A DNA stretch of 64,000 bases from Liolophura sinensis (GCF_032854445.1 NC_088300.1:41818458-41882457); one strand, 5' to 3'. Positions 26,801 to 34,735 are shown, counted from the stretch's first letter. A program made the numbers and translations. Notes: generated by a model not told the origin, from the letters alone.

Positions 26801-29800
26801 ACCTCATTGTTACCTCATTGTAACCTCATTGTTACCTCAATGTTACCTCATTGTTACCTCATTGTAACCTCATTGTTACCTCATTGTTACCTCAATGTTA
26901 CCTCATTGTAACCTCATTGTTACCTCATTGTAACCTCATTGTTACCTCATTGTTACCTCATTGTTACCTCATTGTAACCTCATTGTTACCTCATTGTTAC
27001 CTCAATGTTACCTCATTGTAACCTCATTGTAACCTCATTATTACCTCATTGTTACCTCATTGGCTCAGAGCCGTAGCTGCTGCTGCTGACAGTGCTGACA
27101 ATCATTATCATTCTGCAAGAATTCATCATTATAAATGCATGTTTATGACTTCACTGTTGTGTCTCAGCTCGCCCCAACGAGATGGTGTCGTTAGGGGAGT
27201 CTAAGATGGAGAAGCTTATAAAACAGCAGCCAGTGGATTTTGTACGCCACACACAGCGGCAAATAGTGAGGACATACCCTGGGGGATCACGGACGGACTC
27301 CAGTAACTACGACCCCGTTCAAGCCTGGAATGTAGGCTGTCAGATAGGTAAGCTCGGCCCATTAGTATGGTGGTCAGTGTGTAATGTTGAGGATATCCCG
27401 GAGTATCTGTTTGTACAGGTGACACAAGAAGGGTCTTACAACAGTAAGCTTTATGATAAGATGTTTTAATATGCTGATATAGAGTCTAATAAAATGTCTA
27501 CGTTTGCAGCAATTTTTGAACAATTTGCTTCTGACTGTTTCAGTGGCGTTGAATTTCCAGACTCCGGATGAACCTTTGCAAGTTTACATCAGTCGTTTCC
27601 TGGACAACGGTGGTTGTGGTTACTTGTTAAAGCCTGCATGTTTACTACAAGGTAAGTGTGTGGTTTATTACAGAGACATTTTGGTTCTGAACTGTTGCAT
27701 AAGTCCCTCATGTTTCTGAATAATCGCTGATGACACCTCTCCTTGCAAACTTGTTCCTCACTACTTTCTTGAAGATGACATTATTTGATTTCTTTAATTA
27801 GTATTGTCTTAGCTTTTCAAGATTTCTATCAAATACACAAAATTTACATGTGGACAATAAACACCAGTTAAATAAATAAATAAATAAATTCATTTGTTTG
27901 TCTGTCTTCAGAGGATGGAGATTTCAACCCTGAAGGTCCATTCCCCCCAGAGTGGAAGAGGACACTACGGTTACAGGTACATGCATAGGACAATTTAAGT
28001 ATTGTTTCTGCATATGATACATCTTCTAATATAAAAAGGGAGAAACAGTCAAGTATCAGAAAGCTCAAAGATGCTTCATGGTCTTTATATCAATAACAAA
28101 TAACTTAAAGTAAATCAGTCATACATGTATTTCCATTAGTTTGTTATTCTCCTTTGTAAAAAATAACAGTGATGTGAAAAAGTATAAGACACATCATTTT
28201 TCTTCCTCCCAATCCACACTTTCCATAATGCTTCAGAAGTTCAATATCAGATTTATGTACACATGTAATACACCAAATTTGTGCATAGAATGCAGGTGTA
28301 TTGCTCTTTCACCTGTTGTACCAGTTTTAATGAAAATGTGTCTCAAAACTTGGCACCCTTGCAGGTTCCTTTTGTCAAATGAAAGGACAGATGAATAAAA
28401 TTGCTATGGTACATAAACTACATGTACATAAACATAATCATGTTTTACTTTAATGATTTCTTCAGATATCGATGTGGCATTAAGCCATTCATTCATTCAT
28501 TCATTCATTCATTCATTCATTCAAGTGAATGGCAGACCTATCAGATCATCAGTTGGGTGATAAGGATTTTCTGGGTTTTTTTAACTCTCAGGTGATAAGT
28601 GGCTACCAGATTCCAAAGCCCAGCAACCGCAGCAAAGGGGAGGTAATTGATCCATTTGTGACAGTTCAGGTGTATGGTGTGGGGATAGACCAGCAGGAAG
28701 TTCAGACCCACGGTTGTCAAGAATAATGGTGAGCATTTAGAACAATAGGTAAAATTTGGAAGACTGAATGTTACACACGTACATGGTTAAGGGAGAAGAA
28801 AACATAAACTTAATGTCAAAATCAGATGAAAGAGCTTGAAAACGTGTTTGCAAATGTGGTCTCTGTTAATTTTTAAAAAATTTTTTTCTTTCAGGAGTAA
28901 AGGGTATTTGAAAGTATTATTGTATGGTGGACATAATGGTTGTGGTACCACCTTGATATATACCGTCCTTGCATAATAATGTTCTAAATATGGATGTGAT
29001 TCAAGTCTAATAAATTTATTCATATGTAAATTTGTTGTTTATATCCAAACACACTTAATCTGAATTTTGATAATATTTATGCTTATATTAAAAGTATTAG
29101 CATGATCAAATCCAGGTTAGACGTAGAGTCTGAAGTATATTTGTTTAACATGTGCTACATCCTCATTTATAACTTCATTAAGCAAAGACAGTACATACCA
29201 AGAGGTGGTCCCAAATCGCTTCCAGTTGAGTAATGGATTTATTTTGCACAAACAAGCACTTACAACCTGATGTGACAGTTGGGTTGAGTTGAGTTGGATC
29301 TTTAGTGCTCCATTTATGCCAAGCTTTATAGGGCTGCTACATAACATGTTGTTACTCTTAAGTGGATGTGTTTGCAGGTTTCAATCCATGCTGGAATGAG
29401 ACTTTTGAGTTCACCATCCATTGCCCAGACTTGGCCATCATAAAATTTACTGTATATGACAAGGACCCTATGTCCAAGGATGACTTCATTGGCTTCTATG
29501 CTCTCCCCTTCAACTGTATGCAGCAAGGCTACCGTCAGTGTCGGCTTAAGGACAAGTTTGGCACTGACATGAGGAAGAGCATTCTGTTAACCAATATCAA
29601 GATTTTGGATCCCTCAGGTTAGTCATCTTTATGGTCACCTGAAATAATCACTGGTTAAAATTCAGCCAGTTCACATATTTTTCATGTACATCGTAATGTT
29701 GTTTACAGTAGGTTTTTTTTTTCTATGATCTGTTCTCAGTTTTAAAGTGGATTTAAAATTTGAACCTTGAACGTTTCTGGGAAGGTCTGTCAGCAACATG

Positions 29801-30430
29801 CAGATGGTCGTGGGTTCCCCCTGGCTTTGCACATCCTCCCACCATAATGCTGGCCGCCGTCGTATAAGTGAAATATTCTTGAGTACGGCGTAAAACACGA
29901 ATCAAATAAATAAATAAATAGTTTCATTTGTTAGGATCTATTTATATTGCCGCATGTTTCATCTTATTCACTCCTCACCGAAGTGCCATCCAAAGGAAAA
30001 AAAGAAACCCAAACACAATCAACAGATAGAAGAGTATGATACATTTTGTTTTCTAGTTTGAATAACTAAATTTGTGCAAAATGTTAAATAAATATATTAT
30101 AATATACTAAAAATCAGGCTGCCTTTTGTTTTAGGATTCTTTCCTGATATTATCTAATATAATACTAAAATAAATTTAAGAACATTTATTTAAATAAAAT
30201 GGCTCAATTAAATCTGAGCTTCCTGGAGATATATGCATGCTGTTTTGTCACAGTCCAATGAATAGTTTGGACAGCGGATGCGAAAATGCGTTTCCTCACC
30301 TATTGTCTCCTTGAAACATTTTTAGTTGCTCCTTTGTTGCAGTCTGGGATACTCACATGGGTTAAAATACATATTTATGGCTGTTTATATTTATCTCATT
30401 TTGTTTTCAGAACCTCCCAATGAACAATGA
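11651..30430 (+). CDS. PLCD: Phosphoinositide phospholipase C, delta class (gene span, 19 coding exons visible)
   Basis: Hydrolyses PtdIns(4,5)P2 to IP3 and diacylglycerol at the plasma membrane in a calcium-dependent way (family knowledge). Nineteen exons with GT/AG borders and matching phases give about 753 residues, close to rat PLC-delta1 (756). Domains in order are PH (exons 1-3), EF-hands (3-7), catalytic X (8-13), a short acidic linker (13), catalytic Y (13-15) and C2 (16-19). Equivalents of the PLC-delta1 catalytic residues are visible: His in SSSHNTYL and IIYHGYT, Glu and Asp in ELDCWDG, Glu in LSIENHC. Lipid-binding residues are also visible: two Lys in IKAKKLP, Ser in MVSLGES, Arg and Tyr in VRTYP. 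No SH2/SH3 (gamma) or long C-terminal coiled coil (beta) is present, which supports delta. The starting ATG exon was not found; exon 1 needs one base from an upstream exon. Exon 17 holds a one-base frameshift. Paralogue number is not assigned. Confidence 0.93.
12752..12822 (+). CDS. PLCD: PLCD exon 2 (PH domain, middle)
   Basis: Begins after a long T-rich tract and cag, ends before gtaagt. Two bases complete a Val codon, then 23 codons read [20 protein letters not shown] and GSN, matching the PH segment that in PLC-delta1 reads IEDIQEVRMGHRTEGLEKF. Ends in phase 0. Confidence 0.88.
13300..13515 (+). mobile_element. Diverged SINE in PLCD intron 2
   Basis: gaccgccatcgtataagtaa, ttttgagtgttattaaac and a tail of AAATAAATAAATAAAAAAAAATAAATAAG at the 3' side match a variant of family A. 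The 5' half (ctgtaatctagtgattaaag) is SINE-head-like but diverged. Confidence 0.65.
13555..13726 (+). CDS. PLCD: PLCD exon 3 (PH domain end and start of EF region)
   Basis: Acceptor ttacag; the frame opens [20 protein letters not shown] and continues through [14 protein letters not shown], the last PH strand and C-terminal helix with its conserved Trp. The 3' border is less certain: the only in-phase GT donor seen is ctcag/gtcatt, which adds PFSTS after EHEKY. The phase (1) fits exon 4, but this donor is weak. The start is well supported. Confidence 0.82.
14211..14347 (+). CDS. PLCD: PLCD exon 4 (EF-hand 1)
   Basis: Acceptor cttaacag, donor gtaagt. Encodes [19 protein letters not shown] followed by a complete EF loop, [12 protein letters not shown], with acidic residues at loop positions 1, 3, 5, 9 and 12 and Gly at 6, so it could bind calcium. 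Ends LALFD in phase 0. Confidence 0.92.
14629..14747 (+). CDS. PLCD: PLCD exon 5 (EF-hand 2 region)
   Basis: Acceptor ttttacag, donor gtaaga, ending phase 2. Encodes [20 protein letters not shown] then [20 protein letters not shown], the second, degenerate EF-hand. The last 55 bases of this exon and its donor are present twice more in the following intron as a 135-bp tandem triplication. If either later donor were used, the frame would meet TAA directly after the Glu codon, so the first donor is the likely one. Confidence 0.9.
14693..15098 (+). repeat. 135-bp tandem triplication spanning the PLCD exon 5 end and donor
   Basis: Copies start at 14693, 14828 and 14963. Each carries the last 55 coding bases of exon 5, the gtaagag donor and about 75 bp of intron. 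Copies 1 and 2 are nearly identical; copy 3 diverges toward its end. High identity suggests a recent event. Confidence 0.95.
15513..15579 (+). CDS. PLCD: PLCD exon 6 (EF-hand 3 region)
   Basis: Acceptor tttcttcag, donor gtacat (weaker). One base completes the Glu codon of exon 5, then 22 codons read [20 protein letters not shown] and QK, the helix that in PLC-delta1 reads SVDQLVTFLQHQQ. Phase 0 end. Confidence 0.9.
15847..16116 (+). mobile_element. SINE family A, full length, in PLCD intron 6
   Basis: The tRNA-like head has A-box tggctcagtcgg and B-box-like gagttcaagtcc, and the tail is gagtacggcgtaaaacacca followed by atcaaataaatc. It is flanked by tcaaaatgtagg (15837-15848) and tcaaaatatagg (16117-16128), an imperfect 12-bp target site duplication. 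Confidence 0.9.
16182..16275 (+). CDS. PLCD: PLCD exon 7 (EF-hand 4 region)
   Basis: Acceptor ctgtgcag, donor gtaagt. Encodes [20 protein letters not shown] and [11 protein letters not shown], matching ALSLIERYEPSE and the following segment of PLC-delta1. Ends in phase 1. The upstream intron carries a full-length SINE about 55 bp before this exon. Confidence 0.91.
16540..16657 (+). CDS. PLCD: PLCD exon 8 (X box start, first catalytic His)
   Basis: Acceptor tttgtag, donor gtaagt. Reads [20 protein letters not shown] then [20 protein letters not shown], opening the catalytic TIM-barrel half X. His-Asn in SSSHNT correspond to His311 and Asn312 of rat PLC-delta1 (general acid/base and calcium ligand). 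Confidence 0.95.
16830..16921. repeat. Short tandem duplication of 47 bp in PLCD intron 8
   Basis: agcttgtacaagaagtgtca to catgtgctcata is repeated directly as agcttgtacaagaaatgtca to catgtgctcata. Confidence 0.85.
18073..18209. promoter_or_regulatory. CRE-like (CGTCA) cluster in PLCD intron 8
   Basis: Five CGTCA/TGACG motifs within 137 bp (18073, 18103, 18124, 18200, 18205), including a perfect palindromic TGACGTCA at 18124-18131. Such clusters bind CREB/ATF factors. Function is inferred. Confidence 0.35.
18582..18667 (+). CDS. PLCD: PLCD exon 9 (X box)
   Basis: Acceptor gatgtgtcag, donor gtgagt. Reads [20 protein letters not shown] then QMGCRCVE, almost the family consensus [20 protein letters not shown]. 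The Glu before the border corresponds to Glu341, a calcium ligand. Phase 1 end. Confidence 0.96.
18905..19115 (-). mobile_element. Diverged SINE family A, antisense, in PLCD intron 9
   Basis: Read on the minus strand it contains tail-like and body segments: gattggtgtttaccatgttc, caggaatatttcacttatga, catcagtatgatgggaggaa and ggaccatccgcaggctgctg on the plus strand are reverse complements of family A parts. Confidence 0.7.
19231..19351 (+). CDS. PLCD: PLCD exon 10 (X box, calcium ligands and second catalytic His)
   Basis: Acceptor ccattacag, donor gtaagt. Reads [20 protein letters not shown] then [20 protein letters not shown]. Asp of LDCWDG corresponds to Asp343 and His of IIYHGYT to His356. 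Ends in phase 2. Confidence 0.96.
19352..24088 (+). other. PLCD intron 10 (4.7 kb)
   Basis: Largest visible intron. It contains a TG-rich microsatellite, a faint antisense SINE tail near 20320-20420 (tttattggttggtgtttag, gagtggtgttttaacacc) and otherwise unrecognised AT-rich sequence. Confidence 0.7.
21689..21728. repeat. (TG)n-rich microsatellite in PLCD intron 10
   Basis: Alternating gtgtgcgtgtgtgcgtgtgc gcgtttgtgcgtgcatg, with interruptions by C. Confidence 0.9.
24089..24174 (+). CDS. PLCD: PLCD exon 11 (X box, last calcium ligand)
   Basis: Acceptor ttcttgcag, donor gtatcc. Reads [20 protein letters not shown] then FHLKDILG. Glu of SIENHC corresponds to Glu390. The donor is chosen because only this GT joins exon 12 in phase, giving ILGKYLYTKQ. 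The 4.7-kb intron before it is the largest in the gene. Confidence 0.93.
24284..24640. repeat. 24-bp minisatellite in PLCD intron 11, about 14 copies
   Basis: The unit is approximately gtattgaatagagtacttac plus tcag. The middle copies (about 24440-24535) are nearly identical and the edges decay. Further faded copies can be traced to about 24815. Confidence 0.92.
24863..25112 (+). mobile_element. SINE family A, near full length, in PLCD intron 11
   Basis: Same head and tail as the 15.8-kb copy, with an internal deletion after ccagctcatgctggccg. A perfect 13-bp target site duplication, tcaattcaggttc, flanks it at 24850-24862 and 25113-25125. Confidence 0.93.
25531..25610 (+). CDS. PLCD: PLCD exon 12 (X box end)
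   Basis: Acceptor ctggctag, donor gtttgc. Reads [20 protein letters not shown] then DKILIK, matching the PSPEQLKGKILLK segment of PLC-delta1. The last Lys corresponds to phosphate-binding Lys438. Phase 0 end. Confidence 0.93.
26053..26257 (+). CDS. PLCD: PLCD exon 13 (X-Y linker and Y box start)
   Basis: Acceptor gattttag, donor gtaagt. AKKLP closes the X half with the second substrate-binding Lys. Then comes a roughly 40-residue linker rich in Glu, Asp and Ser ([20 protein letters not shown]) followed by a Lys cluster ([11 protein letters not shown]), typical of the autoinhibitory X-Y linker. [20 protein letters not shown] opens the Y half. Phase 1 end. Confidence 0.93.
26724..27063. repeat. 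11-bp minisatellite in PLCD intron 13, about 31 copies
   Basis: The unit is cattgttacct, with variants aatgttacct and cattgtaacct in an irregular but recurring order. The array ends about 100 bp before exon 14. The open frame of repeated [11 protein letters not shown] is a by-product of the repeat. Confidence 0.96.
27168..27347 (+). CDS. PLCD: PLCD exon 14 (Y box core)
   Basis: Acceptor gtgtctcag, donor gtaagc. Contains MVSLGES (substrate Ser, Ser522 equivalent), [20 protein letters not shown] (Arg549 and Tyr551 equivalents in VRTYP) and [15 protein letters not shown], near-consensus for the family. Phase 1 end. The intron before it is filled by an 11-bp minisatellite. Confidence 0.96.
27544..27651 (+). 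CDS. PLCD: PLCD exon 15 (Y box end)
   Basis: Acceptor ctgtttcag, donor gtaagt. Reads [20 protein letters not shown] then [24 protein letters not shown] and [10 protein letters not shown] are diagnostic PLC Y-box motifs. Phase 1 end. Confidence 0.96.
27912..27976 (+). CDS. PLCD: PLCD exon 16 (Y-C2 junction)
   Basis: Acceptor gtcttcag, donor gtacat. Reads [20 protein letters not shown] and LQ, the bridge from the barrel into C2 strand 1 (PLC-delta1 has NPRALAQGPWWARKRLNIRV). Phase 0 end. Confidence 0.92.
28487..28523. repeat. (ATTC)n microsatellite in PLCD intron 16
   Basis: Nine units of attc, 69 bp before exon 17. Preceded by gatgtggcattaagcc, a phrase typical of SINE 3' ends, so it is probably the tail of a decayed SINE. 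Confidence 0.9.
28592..28728 (+). CDS. PLCD: PLCD exon 17 (C2 domain), frameshifted
   Basis: Acceptor ctctcag, strong donor gtgagc. Reads [20 protein letters not shown] then [16 protein letters not shown], good C2 sequence. After the Glu codon (28697-28699) the frame slips: in phase it reads VQTHGCQE and a TAA at 28724. One base out of phase it reads [10 protein letters not shown], which aligns with RQTAVITNNG of PLC-delta1 and joins exon 18 in the correct phase. One extra base near 28697-28700 therefore breaks the frame: a true mutation or a sequence error. Confidence 0.88.
28787..29110. mobile_element. Related inverted-repeat element in PLCD intron 17
   Basis: The first half (ttaagggagaagaaaacata, caaatgtggtctctg, gcataataatgttct) matches the 38.15-kb element in the same direction. 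The second half (gtaaatttgttgtttatatc, caaacacacttaatctg) matches it in reverse complement, implying an internal inversion. Confidence 0.55.
29378..29617 (+). CDS. PLCD: PLCD exon 18 (C2 domain, main part)
   Basis: Acceptor gtttgcag. Reads [20 protein letters not shown] then [38 protein letters not shown] and so on to NIKILDPS. The C2 calcium-loop motif [10 protein letters not shown] and the GYR(Q/H)xxL segment are visible. It can either end at TAG (29620-29622) without splicing or splice at ctcag/gttagt to exon 19. Confidence 0.95.
29775..29921 (+). mobile_element. SINE family A, 5'-truncated, in PLCD intron 18
   Basis: Begins inside the element at tgggaaggtctgtcagcaac and keeps the tail through gtacggcgtaaaacacgaat and AAATAAATAAATAAATAG. 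The tRNA-like head is missing. Confidence 0.88.
30411..30430 (+). CDS. PLCD: PLCD exon 19 (last six codons including stop, tentative)
   Basis: After acceptor ttgttttcag the phase from exon 18 gives Glu-Pro-Pro-Asn-Glu-Gln-stop. The pyrimidine tract and matching phase support it, but exon 18 could instead terminate at its own TAG three residues after the donor, so this is a choice between two equivalent ends. Confidence 0.55.
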
Positions 30431-31140
30431 CAAACGGATATACACCCATGATATTGTGGAATTCAAAAAAAAAACAAATGAGTTATCCGTACAATATGAA
30501 CAAATTTGTATACTTTTATACTCTCTTGTTCAACCTGGATTTGAGTTTTATAAATAACTGCTGGTTCCATGAATGAGTTAGCCACGTCCAATGTTTACTT
30601 AATTTAGATTGTATAGCTTATTCATGGTTTATGTTTTTGTATCATAAAGTCATTTTTTAATGAAACAACTGTATTTTGATAAACTTTTGTTCCATTTGTT
30701 GCTGAAATTCAAGCATGTTAATTTTCCTTGATCACATTGTGAGCATTGTTTCTATTCTTACAAAGCACACAGTACTTTAATGTCCTTGAAAAGATGTAAA
30801 TATGTGCAATGACAAATTTGTTAGTCTCTGATTAGCAATATATTTTTTAATAGACAATGATGTAAACAGTGAGATCACTGGGGATTTGAATATGGGTTGT
30901 TCATACAGGGAATGAATTCAAGATTGGCAGGGTAGGGCAAATCTTGTTTTCTTTGGTTGTAAGATATATGTAGTTAGATGTAAGATAACCGTAGGTATTT
31001 CATTGGTAAACTGCTACACAAAGCTTATTAAAATAACCTGTTGCATACTCTTTTTTTTTATGTGAAAATGGTGTTCTTGTGAGTTAATGTGATTGGAAAC
31101 TATATTCTGTTGAAAAGAGCTCAACCCTTGAAATAAAGCA
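30431..31140 (+). other. PLCD: Probable PLCD 3' untranslated region
   Basis: AT-rich non-coding sequence after the stop codon with no further coding signal. The first good AATAAA after the stop is at 31132-31137, so the 3' UTR is proposed to run to about 31160. RNA data would be needed to place the true end. Confidence 0.4.
31132..31137 (+). promoter_or_regulatory. Candidate PLCD polyadenylation signal AATAAA
   Basis: Consensus hexamer about 700 bp after the proposed stop, followed by A-rich sequence and then T/GT-rich sequence (gatgtttgtatgg). Confidence 0.4.
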
Positions 31141-31414
31141 AGAGGAAATTAGATGTTTGTATGGCAAGCTGCAATTATGTAAATGGTTTTATAGTGACTG
31201 GCTTACATGTCCTCAGAATGAAAGCATTACTGTGGCAGGATTTTAGCTTCCTTATGTGCCTGCACCTGTGTTTTTTTACTTGTGTATAGAGAGTACTAAC
31301 TTAACTCTAGCATTTCTTTGTTTCCATCCATGCACCATGTTGCCCGGAGTGTTCTTGGGATTACTCATCCATATTGGACATGATCTGCATCATCCTATCT
31401 TTCAGGTCTGGTGT

Positions 31415-31632
31415 CAAATGACCAGTACTTGTAGCATTTGACACATTCATATGTACCTCCAGTATCATGTGACTTGTAATTTGCCAGTACCATAAAACTT
31501 TGTATCTCTGGTAGCATATGACTTTGGTATCTCTTGTACTAGTGACTTGTGTATCTTAAGCCTTGTTTTACTCCAGTACCATATGACTCCTGTATCTCTG
31601 GTGGCATATGACTCATGTCTCTGGTAGCCATG
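31415..31632. repeat. Degenerate tandem repeat
   Basis: Repeated phrases such as catatgact, gtatctctggtagc and ccagtaccat occur at irregular 30-60 bp steps. This is an old, decayed tandem repeat just 3' of the PLCD gene. Confidence 0.6.
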
Positions 31633-32249
31633 TAAAGGTTTCATTTCTTCTTATATGGTTACATGGTATATTTATTTATATACTCTTGTCTTCCAGTTTT
31701 TTTATCTGTCCTTCCACAACTTAGATTTTAGAGTCATGTTTTTATGACGGCATTGGTTAATTGGTGCAGACATTGCTGTTGTGTGTGGCTTTGAACATTT
31801 TTCATCTGCATTCATGTATTATGCTTACATGTAGCAGTGGACTTGGTATTACATGAATTTGTTCAATGCGACTACAAGACACCAGTTGTGAAAATACAAA
31901 CTTCCATTTTAAGCCAAAAGTAATGAAAAAAATGTAGTCTGTCCCACTCAAGCAAAAATCCAAAAATGTTGAAAGTTAGAGAGAAGTCATTGACTGTAGC
32001 AGTTAGGATGTGGCATTGCAATATGTTATTTATTTGTAAACAGCTAAATTAGACCTCATCTACAGTCTTATTCAAGCGTTATTAATACCTTAACCTTGAA
32101 TATAATAGTTTTGTCCCTGGTAGTATGTAGAAAATTCTACTGTAGTTTTATGTGACAACCTGTACAACAGCCCTTTTTGGGTTTCAGATGATATTAATAC
32201 TTGAAATACATGTTTACGCATTGTCACCGTAACATGTTCCAAAGGGAAA

Positions 32250-32290
32250 AGGTGGGAGTGAGGGGGTGGGGGGGGGGGGGGGGAGGGGGG
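32250..32290. repeat. G-rich tract with a 16-base G run
   Basis: Uninterrupted G from about 32268 to 32283, with further G runs on both sides; G-quadruplex potential. Confidence 0.9.
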
Positions 32291-33494
32291 ATGTCACAAA
32301 TTGGGTGAATGGTCAGAGCTTTGCTTAACAAAATTGCCTGCTAGAACAGATTTTCCATTAGTCTTCAGTGGTGGCATTTAAAATAAAGAATGTTCTCAGT
32401 TGGACTTTAACAAACAATTTTGTTGTAGTTGGACTCTTCACCATAACCTAACAGTTTATCAAGTGTGTGAAGTTCATTTGGCTTTAAACCTGACTGCAGT
32501 CACATACAAGTCGAAAATTCTATTATTGCACACCAACCAAATAAGAGAATTCTTACTTGGTAGATCAAGGGGAGATAATCTTGGTCTTCTCTGTTTTACC
32601 TGGCCTCAGCATTTCTTAGAACATAGCGGTATAATGGTCTAATTTGTATGCAAATACATGTTTAAGGACTCATGCAATGTAAAAATAAACTATACTATGT
32701 GATAATCCGTAGTTTCTCTACTTAGCAATTATATTTTAGTACTTTTACGTTTTATAACAAAGTTTTTGTTGGAAGTGAATGCATAGCTATTATATACATG
32801 CTTTATTGTTGTGTTATTGTGTTATTTGAAATTGTAACAACCAGTGTACTGCCTTCACGCGATTTTGGGATGGTATCAGAACAGTTGTGCGCAAGGAAGG
32901 ATATGCAATATTATAGTTTGTTCATATTTGTTTTGGTTTCATTTTTGGTAGCTGTTTTCTTTCCAGGATGTGGAGGCGCCAGCCCAGATAGTTCAGACCA
33001 TATCCAGTATGTTTATATATATAACTGAATCATGCTGTACATTATACTATGAATATATTTTAATTTTTAAAATAATACTCTCAGCTCACTATTTATTCAT
33101 TGGTCATGTTTTCATTGCTTGGTATTTTATCTTAAGTGAATAAGTAAGCAGAATTTTCAGTGAAAGGATCCCAAGGTCATCCAGATTTTGTAGCGAAAAC
33201 CCCCTGGCAATGGGTGAACATGAAAACTACTGGTTTGTGTTGGCTGGATTTGAGGGGAATGGCCAGAGAGAAACAGTCTCATTCCAGGACTCAGTTTTGT
33301 CTAGCTCTTATGAGTTGTAGTCTAGTAGCGAGAGGAGCTTGCCTTCAAATTGCAATTCAAAGGATTCAAACCTGCCCCTGGACAGGGAATTTGTATAGAT
33401 TTTCCCCCACGCTCACTGCTTGTGAGGCCTTTGTGGCAATAAGCTACAGACGTCGCCTGCTTTCCGGTTTAACAGCACTTGTCTTCCACCAATG

Positions 33495-33566
33495 TGGTGA
33501 GCATGCCTGTATGTCACACGTGGCAAAGTTTGTCAGTAACTTTCCAAAGATCAGTGGTTTAAGACA
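33495..33566 (+). mobile_element. SINE-related fragment leading into the 53-bp array
   Basis: gtgagcatgcctgtatgtca, gtggcaaagtttgtcagtaa and ctttccaaagatcagtggtt resemble a body segment seen also near 13120-13150 (gttcgtcagtaacttgccaa). It runs directly into the first 53-bp unit. Confidence 0.5.
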
Positions 33567-34040
33567 GGCACTCCAGATTCCTCCACCCATAATACTGACT
33601 GTGATTGTGGTTTATAACAGACACTCCAGTTTCCTCCATTCATAATACTGACTGTGATTGTGGTTTATAACAGACACTCCAGTTTCCTCCATTCATAATA
33701 CTGACTGTGATTGTGGTTTACGACAGGCACTCCAGTTTCCTCCACCCATGCTGCTGACTGTGATTGTGGTTTACGACGAGCACTCCAGTTTCCTCCATTC
33801 ATAATACTGACTGTGATTGTGGTTTACGACGAGCACTCCAGTTTCCTCCACCCATGCTGCTGACTGTGATTGTGGTTTACGACTGGCACTCCAGTTTCCT
33901 TCACCCATACTACTGACTGTAATTGTGGTTTAGGACGCACACTTTAATTTCCGTCATCCATAATACTGACTGTGACTGTGGTTTACGACGGACACTCCAG
34001 TTTCCTCCACTCATAATACTGACTGTGATTGTGGCTTTAA
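33567..34040. repeat. 53-bp minisatellite, about 9 copies
   Basis: The unit begins gacactccagtttcctccat, continues tcataatactgactgtgatt and ends gtggtttataaca. It resembles an internal stretch of the local SINE family (cggtttcctcccaccataat then gctggccgccgtcgtataag), suggesting that it grew from a SINE. Confidence 0.93.
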
Positions 34041-34479
34041 CCAAGTGCACTTCCGCCATCGATCTGGAGTCAGGTAACATATCGTCAACAATATTTATGA
34101 ACTGGTTAGGCATTCGATTAACAGGCCTCTCACGAAAAAGAGGGGAGTTAGCTGACCAGTAGACTTATGCCTAGCATGCACTTCTTCCTGTGACGATCAG
34201 AAATGACACAGGTCCCTTGCTGAATATATCAGACTGGTAGATGCCATTCAGATAAGGGATCATTTTAAATATGGTAACAATGTTATCGTTATTAGTGATT
34301 ACATGTTCGAGATGCAGCACGGTGGTTTGGTGCATGACTCAGAGATCGATGGTTCGACAAGTCATGCCGCTTACTAGAATTTGTGCTGTATCCCGAATGT
34401 GTAAACCTTATATAACGACTTCTCTGAACAGGTACTTAAAATCTACTTCCTGAATGACATCTACTAATCTGAAACAAAG

Positions 34480-34735
34480 GTGCTTCTGAGAGCGAGACTT
34501 TCCTCGGTGGTAAGATGTCCGACTTCAACCATGAGGCACACATGGTATGAGTTCAATCCCGGCTTTGAGCAGCGAATTTTGTACAAATTTACCCATTCTC
34601 ATTGTAGATGGATCTTAGTGAGGGTGAGCGATGTTTTTCACCACTTTGGCGTGCAATTTACTATACGTCTGTACCTTAAAATTCTCGAGTAGGCCTATAT
34701 GGCGTTAGACAATCATCCAACAAAATAAATAAACA
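34480..34735 (+). mobile_element. SINE family C, apparently full length
   Basis: The head cctcggtggtaagatgtccg has gtatgagttcaatcccggct (B-box-like). The body has gagggtgagcgatgtttttc and the tail is ctatatggcgttagacaatc then aaataaataaac. Sequence and tail differ from families A and B. Confidence 0.65.

Larger units (their letters stand above)
31141..33494. other. Intergenic, downstream of PLCD
   Basis: Degenerate tandem repeat and G run, otherwise AT-rich without coding signal. Confidence 0.6.

Noticed and set aside
26720-26911. 63-codon frame of repeated [11 protein letters not shown]
   Set aside because: By-product of the 11-bp minisatellite inside an intron.
33160-33645. 161-codon open frame
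   Set aside because: Overlaps a SINE-like body and the 53-bp minisatellite, with no recognisable domain.
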